A DNA stretch of 64,000 nucleotides from Dermanyssus gallinae (lineage: Eukaryota > Arthropoda > Arachnida > Mesostigmata > Dermanyssidae): assembly GCA_003439945.1 (NCBI GenBank), contig QVRM01001114.1:1-64000 (forward strand), given 5' to 3'. Of this stretch, positions 26,627-38,493 are shown one piece after another. Under the pieces are notes generated by a model. The model was not told where the DNA came from. It saw nothing but the letters and a program-made list of their open reading frames with translations, and ran no database searches. Position 1 is the first letter of the stretch. Each line of letters opens with the position of its first letter. Made by a program: the position numbers and the translations under genes.

Positions 26627-28214
26627 GTACGTATACATTTGTTCACAAAACTCTACGGTATTTTTAAGAGGAGTAATGGTCAAATTGCGAGGAAGCATTT
26701 TTTTAATGATGTCAATAACGGACCCAACACAACTAGGTCGCCTGACTTGAGCGTAGCTACTTAAGAAATCTTTAAAGATTCTTTTTTCAGCGTTTCTGTC
26801 CTTGGAAGTTTTTTTTACCACGCCCATTTACCCCGTTGCACACATAACATACGAAAGAGTTCATTTTGCTGATGCGGTAGAAGTATTGCAGCAAACAGTC
26901 TTTTGTGGACCTTTACGAATTGCATGAGTGGTTGGGTGGGCCAGCTTTGTTTAAATCTGTACAAACCATTTTTGAGGTTTCGGAGTAGGGTCTCTCCAGT
27001 ATCCTAGGTGTCTCGACTAATCTTCTTCTCGTTGTCGATTCGTTTAGGGCATTAATATATACCCTGAGCTAGTGATGTTTCTGTCGTGGCGCTGATTGAG
27101 ACTACTCAAGGTTTTCCAGTACTTAACTGTACACTGTGAGACGGTAGCGAGTTTTTAGTTGATCGTCATGTGCTTCTATGGGAGTACGGCATGTAGCATG
27201 TTAGCATCGACTACTAATGCTAGAGACGGCTTCGAGAGCAGGTTGCTCTCACTTCGCAATCCTGCTGACACTGTGACAGCTTTTTCTCTGCTGCCAGGCA
27301 TACATGTGGTGTTTCATCCAGGGTAGCACACATATAGTCGATAGGCACGGGTGCTAATGAGTGAGCTTTCAAACATCGGCTTAAATTCGAATGTCTGCCA
27401 AAGTTGTCTTCCTAGAAAAAAATGTCTTACGTTGGCCGTTCTTTTGGATAGATCTTTTTTGCAGTAAACTAATGATCAGTGTCGGATCGTCTGCTTAGAC
27501 GACGGAATAAACCCCCGGACGCAATAGACGGAATTGCAAGACGGAATAGTGTAGAAGTCTATGTACTGTATCGAAGATCAAATTCGATAGGGTTACTTCA
27601 AGTATATGCTCCTAAGTCTGTAAGTGCACAGCTAGAGAGCCTCCATAAGTGAATGTTCGATCTTCTAAGTATCAGACTTAGAATTTGTGTGGGCACTTTG
27701 TCCAAGTTTGCTTTGAAAGCAGCGCGGCAGCTTGGTGCTCTCATCGCATTGCATCGATGTGAAATCGAGTGCACTTTTAATGTGCTTACCCACTCTTGCA
27801 GTAGTGACCGTGTGCGCCATCGCATTTCCCAGTTAGTCCTCTAAAAATAAAATGTACTTACTACTACTTAAGACTTTGGCCATTTCGATTTGGCTGAATG
27901 ATTGGTGAGATCATTCTCTCCCTTTCGAGCTATCCCAACAAATCTACTCAAAAAGACTGTCAACAGTCTAAACAAGGCTATGAGGGATAGTGCTAATCAA
28001 ACTACACAGGAGTAAAAGGACCCAAGAGTGTTTCACGTATAGACTACAGGTGTGAACACTCACCCGCAAGGAACACAGATGTATTCGGTGTACTTGAGCT
28101 GCTGACGATACCGGTGGATATCTTGGATATGTCTACAATGACAATTAGTAAGGTTCGTTCGATAGTGTCTCGTCGCAAAAGTCATTCATTTAATCTAACG
28201 TGTTAAGCACAACG
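26627..28214. other. Intron sequence, nothing recognised
   Basis: Short open frames only; no family resemblance seen. Confidence 0.5.
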
Positions 28215-28580
28215 TGGTTTATAACAACTATACAAATGGAGTGACAATTGTCTCCTGAGCACGTGGACACTAGAATCATTACTATATACTAGGAATATTT
28301 TGCGCGCTTCCTCGTCTCGGCTAGATTACCAGCGTGGCCTGCCGAGATCGCCCCGCCACCAACCATTAAAACTGGCTAATGAGTTGGTGTCAGTGGCGTC
28401 CCAGAAAACATACCTGCCCCCTACTGAAGCGAGTGGAGTCATCCCCTGTCGTCTGGGCGCTTACTATCGTCGACAGAGAGGCCCTGGGGCTCTCGAATGC
28501 AGGGGAACCCACTTGACCGAAGCGCTCGGCCGAAGGTGTCATTAACATCGGCATGCCTGGCCCGCCGTCCCGCACTCATA
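28215..28580 (-). mobile_element. R2-like/RLE retrotransposon, 3' fragment
   Basis: The complement of 28440-28570 encodes RARHADVNDTFGRALRSSGF, then PCIREPQGLS and DDSKRPDD, matching the RLE region RARHAALNETFSRALRSAGF of the full-length element. The 3' untranslated part shows the GACAATTGTC palindrome (28242-28251) shared with 5530. Stops and deletions are frequent. Confidence 0.75.
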
Positions 28581-28616
28581 CTACACGATAACCTGCGAGA
28601 TGGGCTAATTTGTCAA

Positions 28617-28745
28617 CGGGGTGGCCACATTACACTGATGTAGACATGGTTGCCGACGACGTTCGGCGCTTGCTTGATTTTCGTGAGACTTCGGGTTTGG
28701 AGCTGAATCCCAAGCAGTGTGGGATCTATGTTGAAGGCAATTTTT
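28617..28745 (+). mobile_element. R2-like/RLE retrotransposon, RT fragment in opposite orientation
   Basis: The plus strand reads DMVADDVRRLLDFRETSGLE and LNPKQCGIYVEG, matching VVGDIHRVLDFERVSGLSLN and PGKCEVYI just after the catalytic box of the full-length copy. The neighbouring piece at 28215-28580 is antisense, so the two were not inserted as one unit. Confidence 0.7.
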
Positions 28746-29171
28746 GTTAGGAGCTGATCGCATTCTAGCACATGCCTCTCTCCAGTTGGCGATTGTTGCG
28801 CCTGCGGCCCCATAATACATCCAACTTGCTGACGAATCCCTCGGCATAGAGATGCCTTTACACGGCTGTCTGTGGAAGGTACGTCGACCGGCCGGTCTCG
28901 GTCGTTAACGCCGAAGTTGCTGTCCCTAATTAAATCGGACAAACGACTTTCGAACTGTCCTAAACGTTACTGCTTCTCCGCCATACACTCTACATATCTT
29001 AGTTACGACTTGAGTTGCATTCTTTCCTTTCCGAAAATAAACTAGCAATCAATGACACATGTAATGCCATGTAAATAAGCCACCCTCTCCTAATCATTTT
29101 CGTCTTCTGCCGGGTCTGCGCAGTGCGGCGCACGCCATTACACGAACAGACTTATGGACCAACCCATTATA
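28746..29171. other. Nothing recognised
   Basis: May contain more retroelement debris; no motif seen. Confidence 0.4.
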
Positions 29172-29172
29172 G

Positions 29173-29213
<41 letters not shown>

Positions 29214-29214
29214 C
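29172..29214. repeat. (TA)n microsatellite
   Basis: About 43 bp, interrupted once by CATA. Confidence 0.95.
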
Positions 29215-29329
29215 TAGCAGAAAACAACAAATTGTTATTACATGTCGGCAAGGAAAGCCTCAATATGTTTAGCCTGGTTAGCTAGTGCTGTCGGGGTAGG
29301 GGAACCATCGCTTAAGAGACGGGTTGTTA

Positions 29330-30060
29330 ACTCTTTCTCAGGAGCGCAGTGAACACTTTTGGTAATTAGCGTGTAGTACGGTATCTTTCACCACACGTTC
29401 CACTATCGCCACAATTTCGCTCCTGGAAAAAAAGATTGGGGCCATCACCCTGCCAGCCGATCGTTTGTACTTCACATTCGATGGAAGTGCTCCAACACCC
29501 ATCGGCCGCCACGAGCTCTGGGAGAGGCTCATACAATGTACTTAGGTCTCATCACCTGTGACGAGTCTTGAGAACAAAGAGGATCGACCGGCTCTCGTCA
29601 GATTTGATCAGAACTTCTCCTCTATCCAGACAGACCCGGGACTCTGTCTGTCTTCGTCCGGTGACAAGTTAAGCGGCGCCTATCGAGCAAATTTCTTTGG
29701 TGAGTCCTAGGTGGTGGTTCTAAAACGTATGGTGAGACTTGGAATTCAGGTGCAAAGTTTTAACTAGCGATACACATATCGTAAGTTGGGGGGTTGGTTA
29801 GTCGCCGCATCATTTGCACGAGGTGCATGTTCAACATCCGTTACTGTTTTTGGACGTCCTTCACGGGACTGAAATGTCCAGTTAGCTAACGAACTATTTG
29901 TAGCATTCGCTGAAAGTTGGCAAAGACACAGTACGCGACCCGATTGTTTATCCCGATGTTTGCGGCTGTTGTGGCACAGACATGGCCGTGCGCGCAATTT
30001 TCTCGCATCGTTGTCTATGTGAGAATTGGCCCAAATGTACAGTCCAAGCATCAACAAAGC
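29330..30060 (-). pseudogene. mariner-family transposase relic
   Basis: On the minus strand the N-terminal linker reads EGRPKTVTDVEHAPRAND (about 29790-29870). After a degraded middle, LVTGDET, a TAA in place of the usual tryptophan, VH and later SSWRPMGVG follow (about 29500-29570). RSAGRVMAPIFFSR lies near 29410-29460. These match the mariner signatures GRP-x-T-V-T-D, the first catalytic aspartate in V-T-G-D-E-(T/S)-W, and R-S-A-G-K-V-M-x-x-(I/V)-(F/W). Frameshifts and stops are numerous. I found no terminal inverted repeats, so the outer limits are uncertain. Confidence 0.75.
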
Positions 30061-30268
30061 TGACGCTATCCGCCAGTGGATTTAATTATATACTTACTTT
30101 CTTCTTACGCTAGAAAATATAAACGCTTCCTCTAATACGTATATACATATATAACTAATAAAACACAGGACCACTCCTTTCTTGTAGTTTACCTACGATC
30201 GGTCTTTGTTTCGACGTTATTTTTCCTACCGATTTCGTTCTTAGCACTACTTTGATATTCGTTTTCAG

Positions 30269-30460
30269 CGTCGGGCACCAGCAGCTAGACTCGCATTGTT
30301 AAGAACAATCACGCAACGATGGTTGTCGCCCCCGGGTATGGCCTTTATTGCGATACTCTGCTTTCTCGCCAACGCTGGCCTCATCTACTACGTAAAGAAG
30401 TTACTCAAGAGAAAGACGATGCCCGAAGCCGAACAGGTTCGAAAGCTGCCAGTTCTATAG
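30269..30460 (+). CDS. CD36/SR-B class scavenger receptor, C-terminal exon
   Basis: A 192-nt exon after acceptor 'gatattcgttttcag', phase 0, ending in TAG at 30458-30460. It encodes a basic stretch (RRAPAARLALLRTI), then WLSPPG and a membrane helix, GMAFIAILCFLANAGLIYYV (residues about 23-42 of the exon), then a basic cytoplasmic tail KKLLKRKTMPEAEQVRKLPV and a final Leu. This matches the C-terminal anchor and short tail of SR-B proteins. An alternative donor (CAG/GTTCGA at 30434-30442, phase 0) would remove the stop and allow joining to the repeat exon at 33074. Confidence 0.87.
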   Translation, partial: RRAPAARLALLRTITQRWLSPPGMAFIAILCFLANAGLIYYVKKLLKRKTMPEAEQVRKLPVL

Positions 30461-30608
30461 TCGCATTACCTTTCATGTGTTACTAAACACCTGCGAATCG
30501 CACGAATTCTAGCTCTATATCGCTTACATGCGGTATGCTTCTCTTCACCATAATCCGATTACCACTTTTTGACAAGCGTTTTTCTTGTTGATTTTTGCCC
30601 GTGCTGCC

Positions 30609-30609
<1 letters not shown>

Positions 30610-30656
<47 letters not shown>
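30610..30656. repeat. (TA)n microsatellite
   Basis: Forty-seven bases of TA repeat. Confidence 0.95.
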
Positions 30657-30658
<2 letters not shown>

Positions 30659-33073
30659 GTTCAAATCCAGGGATCTTGCCGGCTGTAATATGTATATAAT
30701 TCTGAGGTAATAACATGACCCGGAAGTTTTGTGCGGAGCAGCTTCACCGTTGCGCCCGCTGTGTAATTTGTGGACCCATCTTGTTGACCACAATCAATCA
30801 GTCTAAATCCCGCCACGCAAAATTCCCTTTCAAGTCCCGGTATCGCTTGCTGTTATAGTGGTTACAATCTCTCCACGGTCATTTTTAAAGACTAAGGGCC
30901 GATAACACCACTCCTCGAAACTTCGCACTAAACATTGACATTCTACGGGTAATGTGCCTATTCGATGTGTGTGCTTATTCACATTGCTTAATGGGGTTAT
31001 TTCTTTTTAGACCTTCAAAGCCCTAAATGCAAAAACTTTGCCTATCTTCATTAATGTTACAGTTGGCTTCATCGAAAAAAAAGAGATTTTGTCGTAAAAA
31101 GCTTCATCCTGCTTCTTGTGGCGCTCCATAATCTTAGCAAATCTGTAGCGACCTTGGGCTCAGCTGGCTTTAGCAGCAGAAATCTCAAATCCGATTATTC
31201 TTTGGGGTCGACGTCGTAGGGTTTTTGTTTACACTATCTTGAACTGCGGCAATATTTGTTTTTATTATTTTGTTATTTTAACGGCTATGGGCGGTACAGG
31301 TTGTTTCTTGACTTTAATAGCCTAGAATTTCTAAATAAATTTCTTCACCGTCATGGTCGCTAGGTACAAGTTTCTACCATAGTTGTTGCGTGCGTTTCTG
31401 GCAACTGCCCCCAGTAAACAGTCATTTTCTTAGAAGCTTTTTAGAAAAAAACACACTCTACTTCACTCTGTGTTGCTCCAGAATACGTAGTAAACCCTCT
31501 GCTGCTATAAAACGCCATACGGGGGGTTTCGTTTTCGTGTCTACAACATATGTGTCGAGGGAATGTAAACACCAGTGCTCTGTTGCCCAGCCTGTAGCTA
31601 GTTTCTAGTTCATCCTGTGGTTGCAGTTATTAGTAAAACTAGTCATTTCGTCTTTAGACCTGCACATGATCTCTTAGTGTTATGTTTAGGCGCAGGCGTT
31701 GTTATTCTAAACCGTAGCTGTGTTTTGTGTTTAAGATTTTTTAAACATATACAAAATGTATAGTATTTTCAAACGTACGTTAGATTTTTTTTGATTTTTT
31801 TTAGATTTGTTTTTGATTTTTTTCTGCGCTTGGCTTCGCGCTCCTCTGTAAACAAATCAAGGTTGGGTTGAAAAAAATCCAAATAGAACGTTACCCAACA
31901 AAAGAACGAGTACAAATTGTAAAAAGAGGGTATCATGCAAATGGAGACTCTTCGTTCTAGTTATAGTCTAGATAACCGGTTTTGTGAGAAAAGCATCCAT
32001 GAACTGTGCAAAAATATCGCGCCACGGGTTCAGTGCGTGATGCATGTGTTGTCGTTTGCAAGGCATGCCAATTAATTAATAACTATCGTTTTTAAGACAT
32101 ATCAATAATTAATAAACAAATGGTACCCCCGTGATCATGGCGTGACGTCATGGCGTACTATTGACGGACTTTTGCCCTACGGGCAAATACAGTTAATGGA
32201 CAACTGTAAATATTTAGACAAAATCAAATTTCCATAAAGAGGGGACTTCCAAATAAGTCGGGAGTAGCGCATTTTTGTAGAGGAACTCATAGAAAACAAG
32301 TACAAACAAGGAACGGTAGAGCAATACATGATACACCAAACGGATAAAAAATTTTAGAATAGGCAATTTTACGGTAAACCCAAAGCAACACATAGAAAAG
32401 ATTAACATATCAGTCTGTAGTTTAACCTGGCACGGGAACCATTGATTGGTTTGCCTAAAAGGCCCTGAATTTAACACATCGAGCATCTCCAAAACAATAA
32501 AGGACGTTTTACACAGGCATGAATAATTTGTCTTTTCTACCAATACGTTGTGCACAAAGAATCGTCACATATGCCACACGTGAAAGACTAGGGCGGCTTT
32601 TATCTAAAAGAATCAATGGACATTACTTTTTCTTACTTCATGCTGAACGGCAAAGCGTTTTTTAAGTGATGTTTAGTCAAACTTGGACGACGTTCGCTTC
32701 AATGTCGTCTAAATTAGTGGCACAAGCTACACAGCGCGCCATACATTTTGAACTTAAGATCCCCGTAACGCGGACATTTACTGAAGTTTAAAATCTTGCG
32801 AGTTAACGCCGTTAGACTTGTCCTGTGGGATTCTGTAAAGAGTGGTGGTAATAATCCAATAACCCTTACGTGGAAAAGTACAAAAAAGTTGCGTGTCCTG
32901 TATACGGCTTGTAAAAACCCCAAAAAAGGGGTTACTTCCAATAAAAAGTATCAACAAATCTAACCATTCTTATATATATATATATATGTTTTTTTTTATT
33001 AAACTATATTGTGAAGGTGAAGACACTGCTGTATGCTATAAATAACAAGATGCGTATGTGTACTTCAACATAG
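30657..33073. other. No gene recognised; 3' flank or last intron of the receptor gene
   Basis: AT-leaning sequence with a T-rich patch at about 31785-31825 and a short (TA)n at 32972-32987. Minus-strand frames at 32214-32555 and 32714-32941 show no known domain. Confidence 0.45.
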
Positions 33074-33697
33074 GATGAGGAGAGTAATGGCACGGGCCCT
33101 GCAGATAAGGCTCCACTTAGCAAAGATCCTGCAAGCAAAGCTGCGCTCAACAAGAACGGTATCGCCAAGAAGGGCCGGGCAGGCGAAGCCCCGCCTAGGA
33201 AGGGTCGGAAAGGCAAAGCCCCAGCCAGCAAGGGACTCGCAGGCAAAGCCCCGGCCAGCAAGGGACTCGCAGGCAAAGACCCGGCCGCCAAGGGTCTCGC
33301 AGGCAAAGACCCGGCCGCCAAGGGTCTCGCAGGCAAACACCCGGCCGCCAAGGGTCTCGCAGGCAAAGACAAAGCCGCCAAGGGTGTCGCAGGCAAAGAC
33401 CCAGCCGCCAAGGATCTCACAGATGAAGACCCGGCCGCCAAGGGTCTCACAGGCGAAGACCCGGCCGCCAAAGATCTCACAGGCGAAGACCCGGCCGCGA
33501 AGGATCACACAAGCGAAGACCCGGCCGCGAAGGGTCACACAAGCGAAGACCCGGCCGCCAAGGGTCTTACAGACGAAGACTCGGCCGCCAAAGGTCTCAC
33601 AGGCGAAGACTCGGTCGCCAAGGGTCTCGCAGGCGAAGACTCGGTCGCCAAGGGTCTCGCAGGCGAAGACTCGGCCGCCAAGGCTCCCACAGGCTAA
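33074..33697 (+). CDS. Candidate terminal exon encoding 10-residue Lys/Ala/Gly repeats
   Basis: After an acceptor-like 'cttcaacatag', one frame is open for 207 codons to TAA at 33695. It starts DEESNGTGPADKAPLSKDPA, becomes basic (KKGRAGEAPPRKGRKG), then runs through about sixteen 10-residue units of consensus G-(K/E)-D-P-A-A-K-G-L-(A/T) (33212-33691) and ends KAPTG. It has no internal start codon, is phase 0 and follows the receptor exons. An attractive possibility is an alternative cytoplasmic tail of the SR-B receptor joined from CAG at 30436. It could also be the last exon of another gene, or a non-coding minisatellite. Because the 30-bp unit has no stop in several frames on either strand, openness alone is weak evidence. 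The non-repeat lead-in being open and hydrophilic in this frame supports it. Confidence 0.45.
   Translation, partial: DEESNGTGPADKAPLSKDPASKAALNKNGIAKKGRAGEAPPRKGRKGKAPASKGLAGKAPASKGLAGKDPAAKGLAGKDPAAKGLAGKHPAAKGLAGKDKAAKGVAGKDPAAKDLTDEDPAAKGLTGEDPAAKDLTGEDPAAKDHTSEDPAAKGHTSEDPAAKGLTDEDSAAKGLTGEDSVAKGLAGEDSVAKGLAGEDSAAKAPTG
33212..33691. repeat. 30-bp minisatellite, about sixteen units
   Basis: Units follow GGCAAAGACCCGGCCGCCAA plus GGGTCTCGCA. Early units carry AAA and GCC codons, later ones GAA and GAC or TCG, so there is a gradient of variants along the array. Confidence 0.95.
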
Positions 33698-34036
33698 GCC
33701 CCGGGTCTACCAAGGGTCGAGTGGATCAGGACGATAAACATCCACACCTAAGCCAGTGAACTCAACCCACAAAAGCTTAATGAGGCAGCATGCGGCTGCA
33801 ACGGCTTGTCGGACCGTCGCAACGAACAGTCCTTGGTACCAAATTCTCGTTTTTTCCTGTCCCGTTTCCGTTGCTCATCATGCATCGTTCATATGCCGAT
33901 CTCTTTTTGTATTGAGGTACGGTCGCAGGTGAACGAATGCGTCTGCGTACGTTCACAAAAGCATATGTATGCACATATCTATGGCTGTACTCTCATATAC
34001 TCGCATGTTGACCTATCTTGTAGAACCCCATAGATA
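33698..34036. other. Nothing recognised
   Basis: Short stretch between the minisatellite exon and the foldback element. Confidence 0.5.
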
Positions 34037-34038
34037 TA

Positions 34039-34999
34039 CAGGGTCATTCATATCGTTATGTACTTATTTCGAGGTTTGGTTTCGAGATTATACCGGCGTG
34101 TTCGGAGTAAAATTCTGAGGACACTTTACTAGCTTGCCAGCTAGCCAAATATCCAGGTTAAGGAAAGTCATAAAAAGTCGAAATGTTATTATGTCTTGCA
34201 TTGTGAAAAATCGTAATTTTTTTCCATTACGACACAAATGTACGTCCAGACTAGTCTCAGGCAATAGCAGATCTAATGCCCACCATTTTCGTACCAAAGT
34301 GATGGTTGCGTTACGTAGTTGTCAAGTAACTAAGCTTTTTTGATAGCCATATCGCAAGCGAAGACCTGCATACTTGCATAGGGTGTATGAGAAAGTTAGG
34401 TACATATTTTGAGGTTTGGTAGAACTCAGCAAGAGAATGATGTTTCTTAGTGGAAGGAGGGAGCGGAAACGTCTTTTCAAATGTTTACGATTCTGAACGT
34501 GAAAACTTGCACGTAAAACATAACAACTATCGTCGAAAACGCTTAGTTACTTGACAACTACGTAACGAAGCACCATCACCTTGGTACGAAAATGGTGGGC
34601 ATTAAATTTGCTATTGCGTGAGAGTGGTCTTTTAGACGTAGATTTTTGGTCGCAACGGAAAAAATTTACAATTTTTCATGAAAAAGCGTTAACGTAACGT
34701 AGTGACTTCTTATGACTTTTTTATTAATCTGGTTATTCGCTTTTTGCTACGCAAGCTAGTGAAGTGTCTTCCGTTGTGCAAAATTTTCCTCCGAACACGC
34801 CGGTATAATCGGTTCCTTCATGCGTTGACAGTTCTCCCGCAAACGTAGATTTCGCACAACTGTGTAGGAGAAAAAATGCAGAATAACTACTTTTATAAAC
34901 TTCACCCTCTCTCCTAAACAAGACGTTTCCGCGTCTTCCTTCCATTGGAAAAAATATTTTTTTAGTAAGTTCCAAATAAGTATTTAACGATATGTATGA

Positions 35000-35004
<5 letters not shown>
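34039..35004. mobile_element. Foldback element with terminal inverted repeats
   Basis: The left end, CAGGGTCATTCATATCGTTA, is mirrored at the right end (TAACGATATGTATGACTCTA). Inner segments such as TTATACCGGCGTGTTCGGAG (34090) recur as complements near 34795, and a second set (ATTTTGAGGTTTGGTAG, 34408) occupies the middle. A TA dinucleotide flanks both ends, the right one merging with a (TA)n tract. There is no transposase. The TIR start CAGGG recalls the element at 9455. Confidence 0.8.

Positions 35005-35037
<33 letters not shown>
35003..35037. repeat. (TA)n microsatellite
   Basis: Thirty-five bases of TA repeat at the right edge of the foldback element. Confidence 0.95.
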
Positions 35038-35040
<3 letters not shown>

Positions 35041-37529
35041 TAAAAACCAGGCATTCTCAAAACTTACTGTAATAGATTACAGATTGAAAAATCTGCAAAT
35101 AGAATTACTATTTAGATATCGACGTAAGTTACATCAATTTTTATACATTCGTTCTTGGGTCGGTGCTTCCAGGCATAAAAGCGCACCTTGCATAAATTGA
35201 AATGGCTTCCTCTCAATGTGTTGCATTTACACACACTACAGGCTTTACAAATTACACATCAAGTACTACACTGATGACGGTACCATACGATGGTACACAT
35301 AACACGAACAACTTGACTGCTGCCATAGTGCATCCGGGGTACGGCTGAGTAACACCAGCCGGGCACACCGCTTCGAAGTAGGTAGAGCCGCCAAGTTTAC
35401 CGTAGCCAGCTAACTGCGCGGCAGAGGAAAACACTGGGTTTACCAACTAAAAACAGAATGTTTGAAAAGAGTGCAGTCTTAGAGCAGTCCATTGAAAAAG
35501 CATTTGCGAATCGTGCCCACGAACTGGCACAGGAATGGCTGGCTTATGTCTGAGCGGAGCAAGGCGGAATACGTGAGCGCCATACAAAGAAACGGATGAG
35601 GAGAACTCGGAGCTGCTTGATGCAAAAGCAACATTATTCTCGACCGATGACAATGATCACGTTGTTTTGATAAAGTGTTGTTCGTTGAAGGGAAGATACA
35701 AGTAATGAGCCACGTTTGTGATGCTTTCAGCGAAGAACTAAAACGTATTCAGTTAGGCTGAAAAGGTATTATGTCTGGCACTTTCGTTTCACGTTTCCCT
35801 GTGCCGTACATCTACGTTCTTGTATTCAGCGGAACTCACGCTATTACACCAACAGGTTTCTGAATAGTATGTGAAAGAATATCTCACAGTGCAACGAGCA
35901 CAGGAAGAGAAGCCCGGTGAATTTAAAACAGCAAAATTTGCAAGGCATTTGTTGACTTAGAATGGGAGAAATTAAGCGTGTAGCACCTACAGCTAAATGC
36001 TCATCTTTTCTAGTGACCCCAAAACACGATCTGTACAAAGTGGCACCTTCCAGTAGCCACGTGTTTGATCTTTTAATACATGTATGAGATGCATTCTGAA
36101 GATGGGAACAGCTCGGCCACAAACTGGATCTGACACAGCTAGAAACCTCTCAACCATTGCAATTCACCATTCAAGTTGAATTAGAGGCATGTGCAGCAAG
36201 CATAAAAAACGTTATTCAAAATAATCTTTAAAGAACGACAACTGTAGAGCGACTAAACGCTGTAGATGTGCCACTTAAAATCCATAATTTCGAAAAGCCA
36301 TCCTAAACGCATTGTTTAAGCGGAAAGTTCTTTAAAAATAGGTTTTAGTGTTATACGAGATACGTAAATATAGTAAACTTCTGTTAAGAGTTAAAAACCG
36401 TGCGATGACATACACTATGTGCCGACATTCCATCGTATGTGTCACCTTGACGAACGAGTTAATTGCGTACTTTCAGCACACACAATTTGCAATTCCAACT
36501 TGCGTTCACGTAACGCTTCAAACATGGGACGAGCGGGTCTTTTAAGCTTGGCGCGTTCTAATGTCAATCAGCTTTTAAGTGACTCTGGGGTGCTCAACGA
36601 GTGATCAGCGAAACGCCGTGATGCCGGGAGAAGAATTGTCTTCTACGATGGTGCCTCTGAACCTTTGGCGGTAGCGCAGAGCACCGGATTGCTGAAGACC
36701 ATGCTTTTTGTATGTCTACCTAAAATCTAGTGAGCGTACTCGCTCTCTCGGTACGTAACAGTCGGGCTGGAGGAAGTGGTGTTTAGTGTGTATTACACGC
36801 GGACAGGATAGAGTCCAGTACTTTCTGCTGTCGTCGAGTTCCACACCTGGCAAACAACTTCGGCGGGCGTGCGTAAATGTATTTTCCACCCGCATAACAA
36901 ACACAAAAACATCGACATGTTACAGTCGGTGTCACTTTCTCAAAAAGCAGTTGATTTGGTCACTTGGTTCGTTGCAGACCGCTTGAAGCAAGGTAACAAA
37001 AGATAGCAAACAACTTTGATCCGCTACTTTAGATAACCTGTATCATGACTTCAAGTGGCTGGAAGTGGTTGAACCAAAACGGTCGCTACCATCTTTCCCG
37101 ACAATAGTCGTCTGCGCTCAATGCGAGAGGCGTGTTTGAAAAAGCAGAAGCTCTAAACGACTGCATTGGATGGTTCTCCATTACCCTCGCCTTTTGTCAA
37201 CATCGGTACATCGGAGGTGCTTGCTAGCAAAACACGTTGGTGGAAAACACGCTGCGAGAAGCATAGTGGTAAAGCGATTGAGCAAGATGGTTGAAAAATG
37301 CACCGCTCGACTGGGTCCTGGTCGCTGCGATGCTCGTCAACATTTTACTTGCCTTTGTGCCCTGTGTAGCAAAAGCAGCGCTTACAGCTGGAACAACATA
37401 CTAATCGTTGGGCACATCGTGCTTAGAACGCCACCCCGCGGTCGAAACAACCCCATGATTCACCTACATTAAGACCAAAATCTAAGAGCTCCAGTATTAC
37501 AACATTATGGTCGCATAGTTTGGTAAGAC

Positions 37530-37532
<3 letters not shown>
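35038..37532. other. No gene recognised
   Basis: Several short frames on both strands (35252-35446, 35447-35653 and 35844-36122 minus; 37170-37472 plus) without recognisable domains. It may hold an old, unclassified transposon. Confidence 0.4.

Positions 37533-37605
<73 letters not shown>
37533..37605. repeat. (TA)n microsatellite
   Basis: About 73 bp of TA repeat. Confidence 0.95.
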
Positions 37606-37606
<1 letters not shown>

Positions 37607-37738
37607 GAAGTGTAAAAAAAAAATTATACATATTTTTTTTCTAAAGGTATATGCATGTATATGTCCGCATGTTTTGCAGAAAACCTACCAAATGAACTTT
37701 AGACGATAACCAATCCGCAAACGTACCAGTGCGAAAAC

Positions 37739-37769
<31 letters not shown>

Positions 37770-37905
37770 CGAAGTGTAAAAAAAAAATTATACATATTTT
37801 TTTTCTAAAGGTATATGCATGTATATGTCCGCATGTTTTGCAGAAAACCTACCAAATGAACTTTAGACGATAACCAATCCGCAAACGTACCAGTGCGAAA
37901 ACGAA
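37606..37905. repeat. Tandem duplication, unit 164 bp
   Basis: The 136-bp sequence from CGAAGTGTAAAAAAAAAATT to CAGTGCGAAAACGAA is present at 37606-37741 and again at 37770-37905 with no difference that I can see. A (TA)n spacer separates the copies. Confidence 0.93.
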
Positions 37906-38149
37906 TGCTGATTGCTCCTTGGACGTGCGAAGGAAGGCGCACTCAAAAACTGCTCTACGTGGACATATCTCCTTCGTTGAAATAGCTGTTTAGTTTACCT
38001 GAAATGTGATATATAAACAAACTTATCGTGTAAATATAAACGTTGAACATGTTCGTTAGCTATAGCTACGGCGGTGTTCTGAATTTTACGCTTGCGCGAT
38101 GTCGTTGCTATTCGAGTTCAAATATGAAACATTTTACGAAACTTTTTAC

Positions 38150-38493
38150 CTTGTTTAAAATATGCTACCCTTCAATTAGATGAAAATATAACCCTCCGAA
38201 ATATAAAAAGTAATATGAATGTGTATTAAGTTTTTAAAACTATAAATAAACATAATATAACATTACCACGTTTAATTTTTTTAATTAATTTATGCAATAT
38301 GTATTCGAGAAGGTATTTTTCCAATATTAACTAACCCCAAAAAAATATGTAGTAAGGGGATTACCGAATACAGGAAAAACTTCTTTAATTCAACGTATAA
38401 TTGATTATATTCAAAATAATACAGTTTTTTTTTATTTTATTGAAAGTCGTGCTAATGATTTTTCCAATTATAATCCTTTATAGCGCATTAATT

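Noticed and set aside
33004..33737. A plus-strand frame (QAKTRPPRVS repeats) and two minus-strand frames over the 30-bp minisatellite
   Set aside because: The repeat is stop-free in several frames. The frame with an acceptor, matching phase and a stop just after the array was preferred; the others have implausible compositions.
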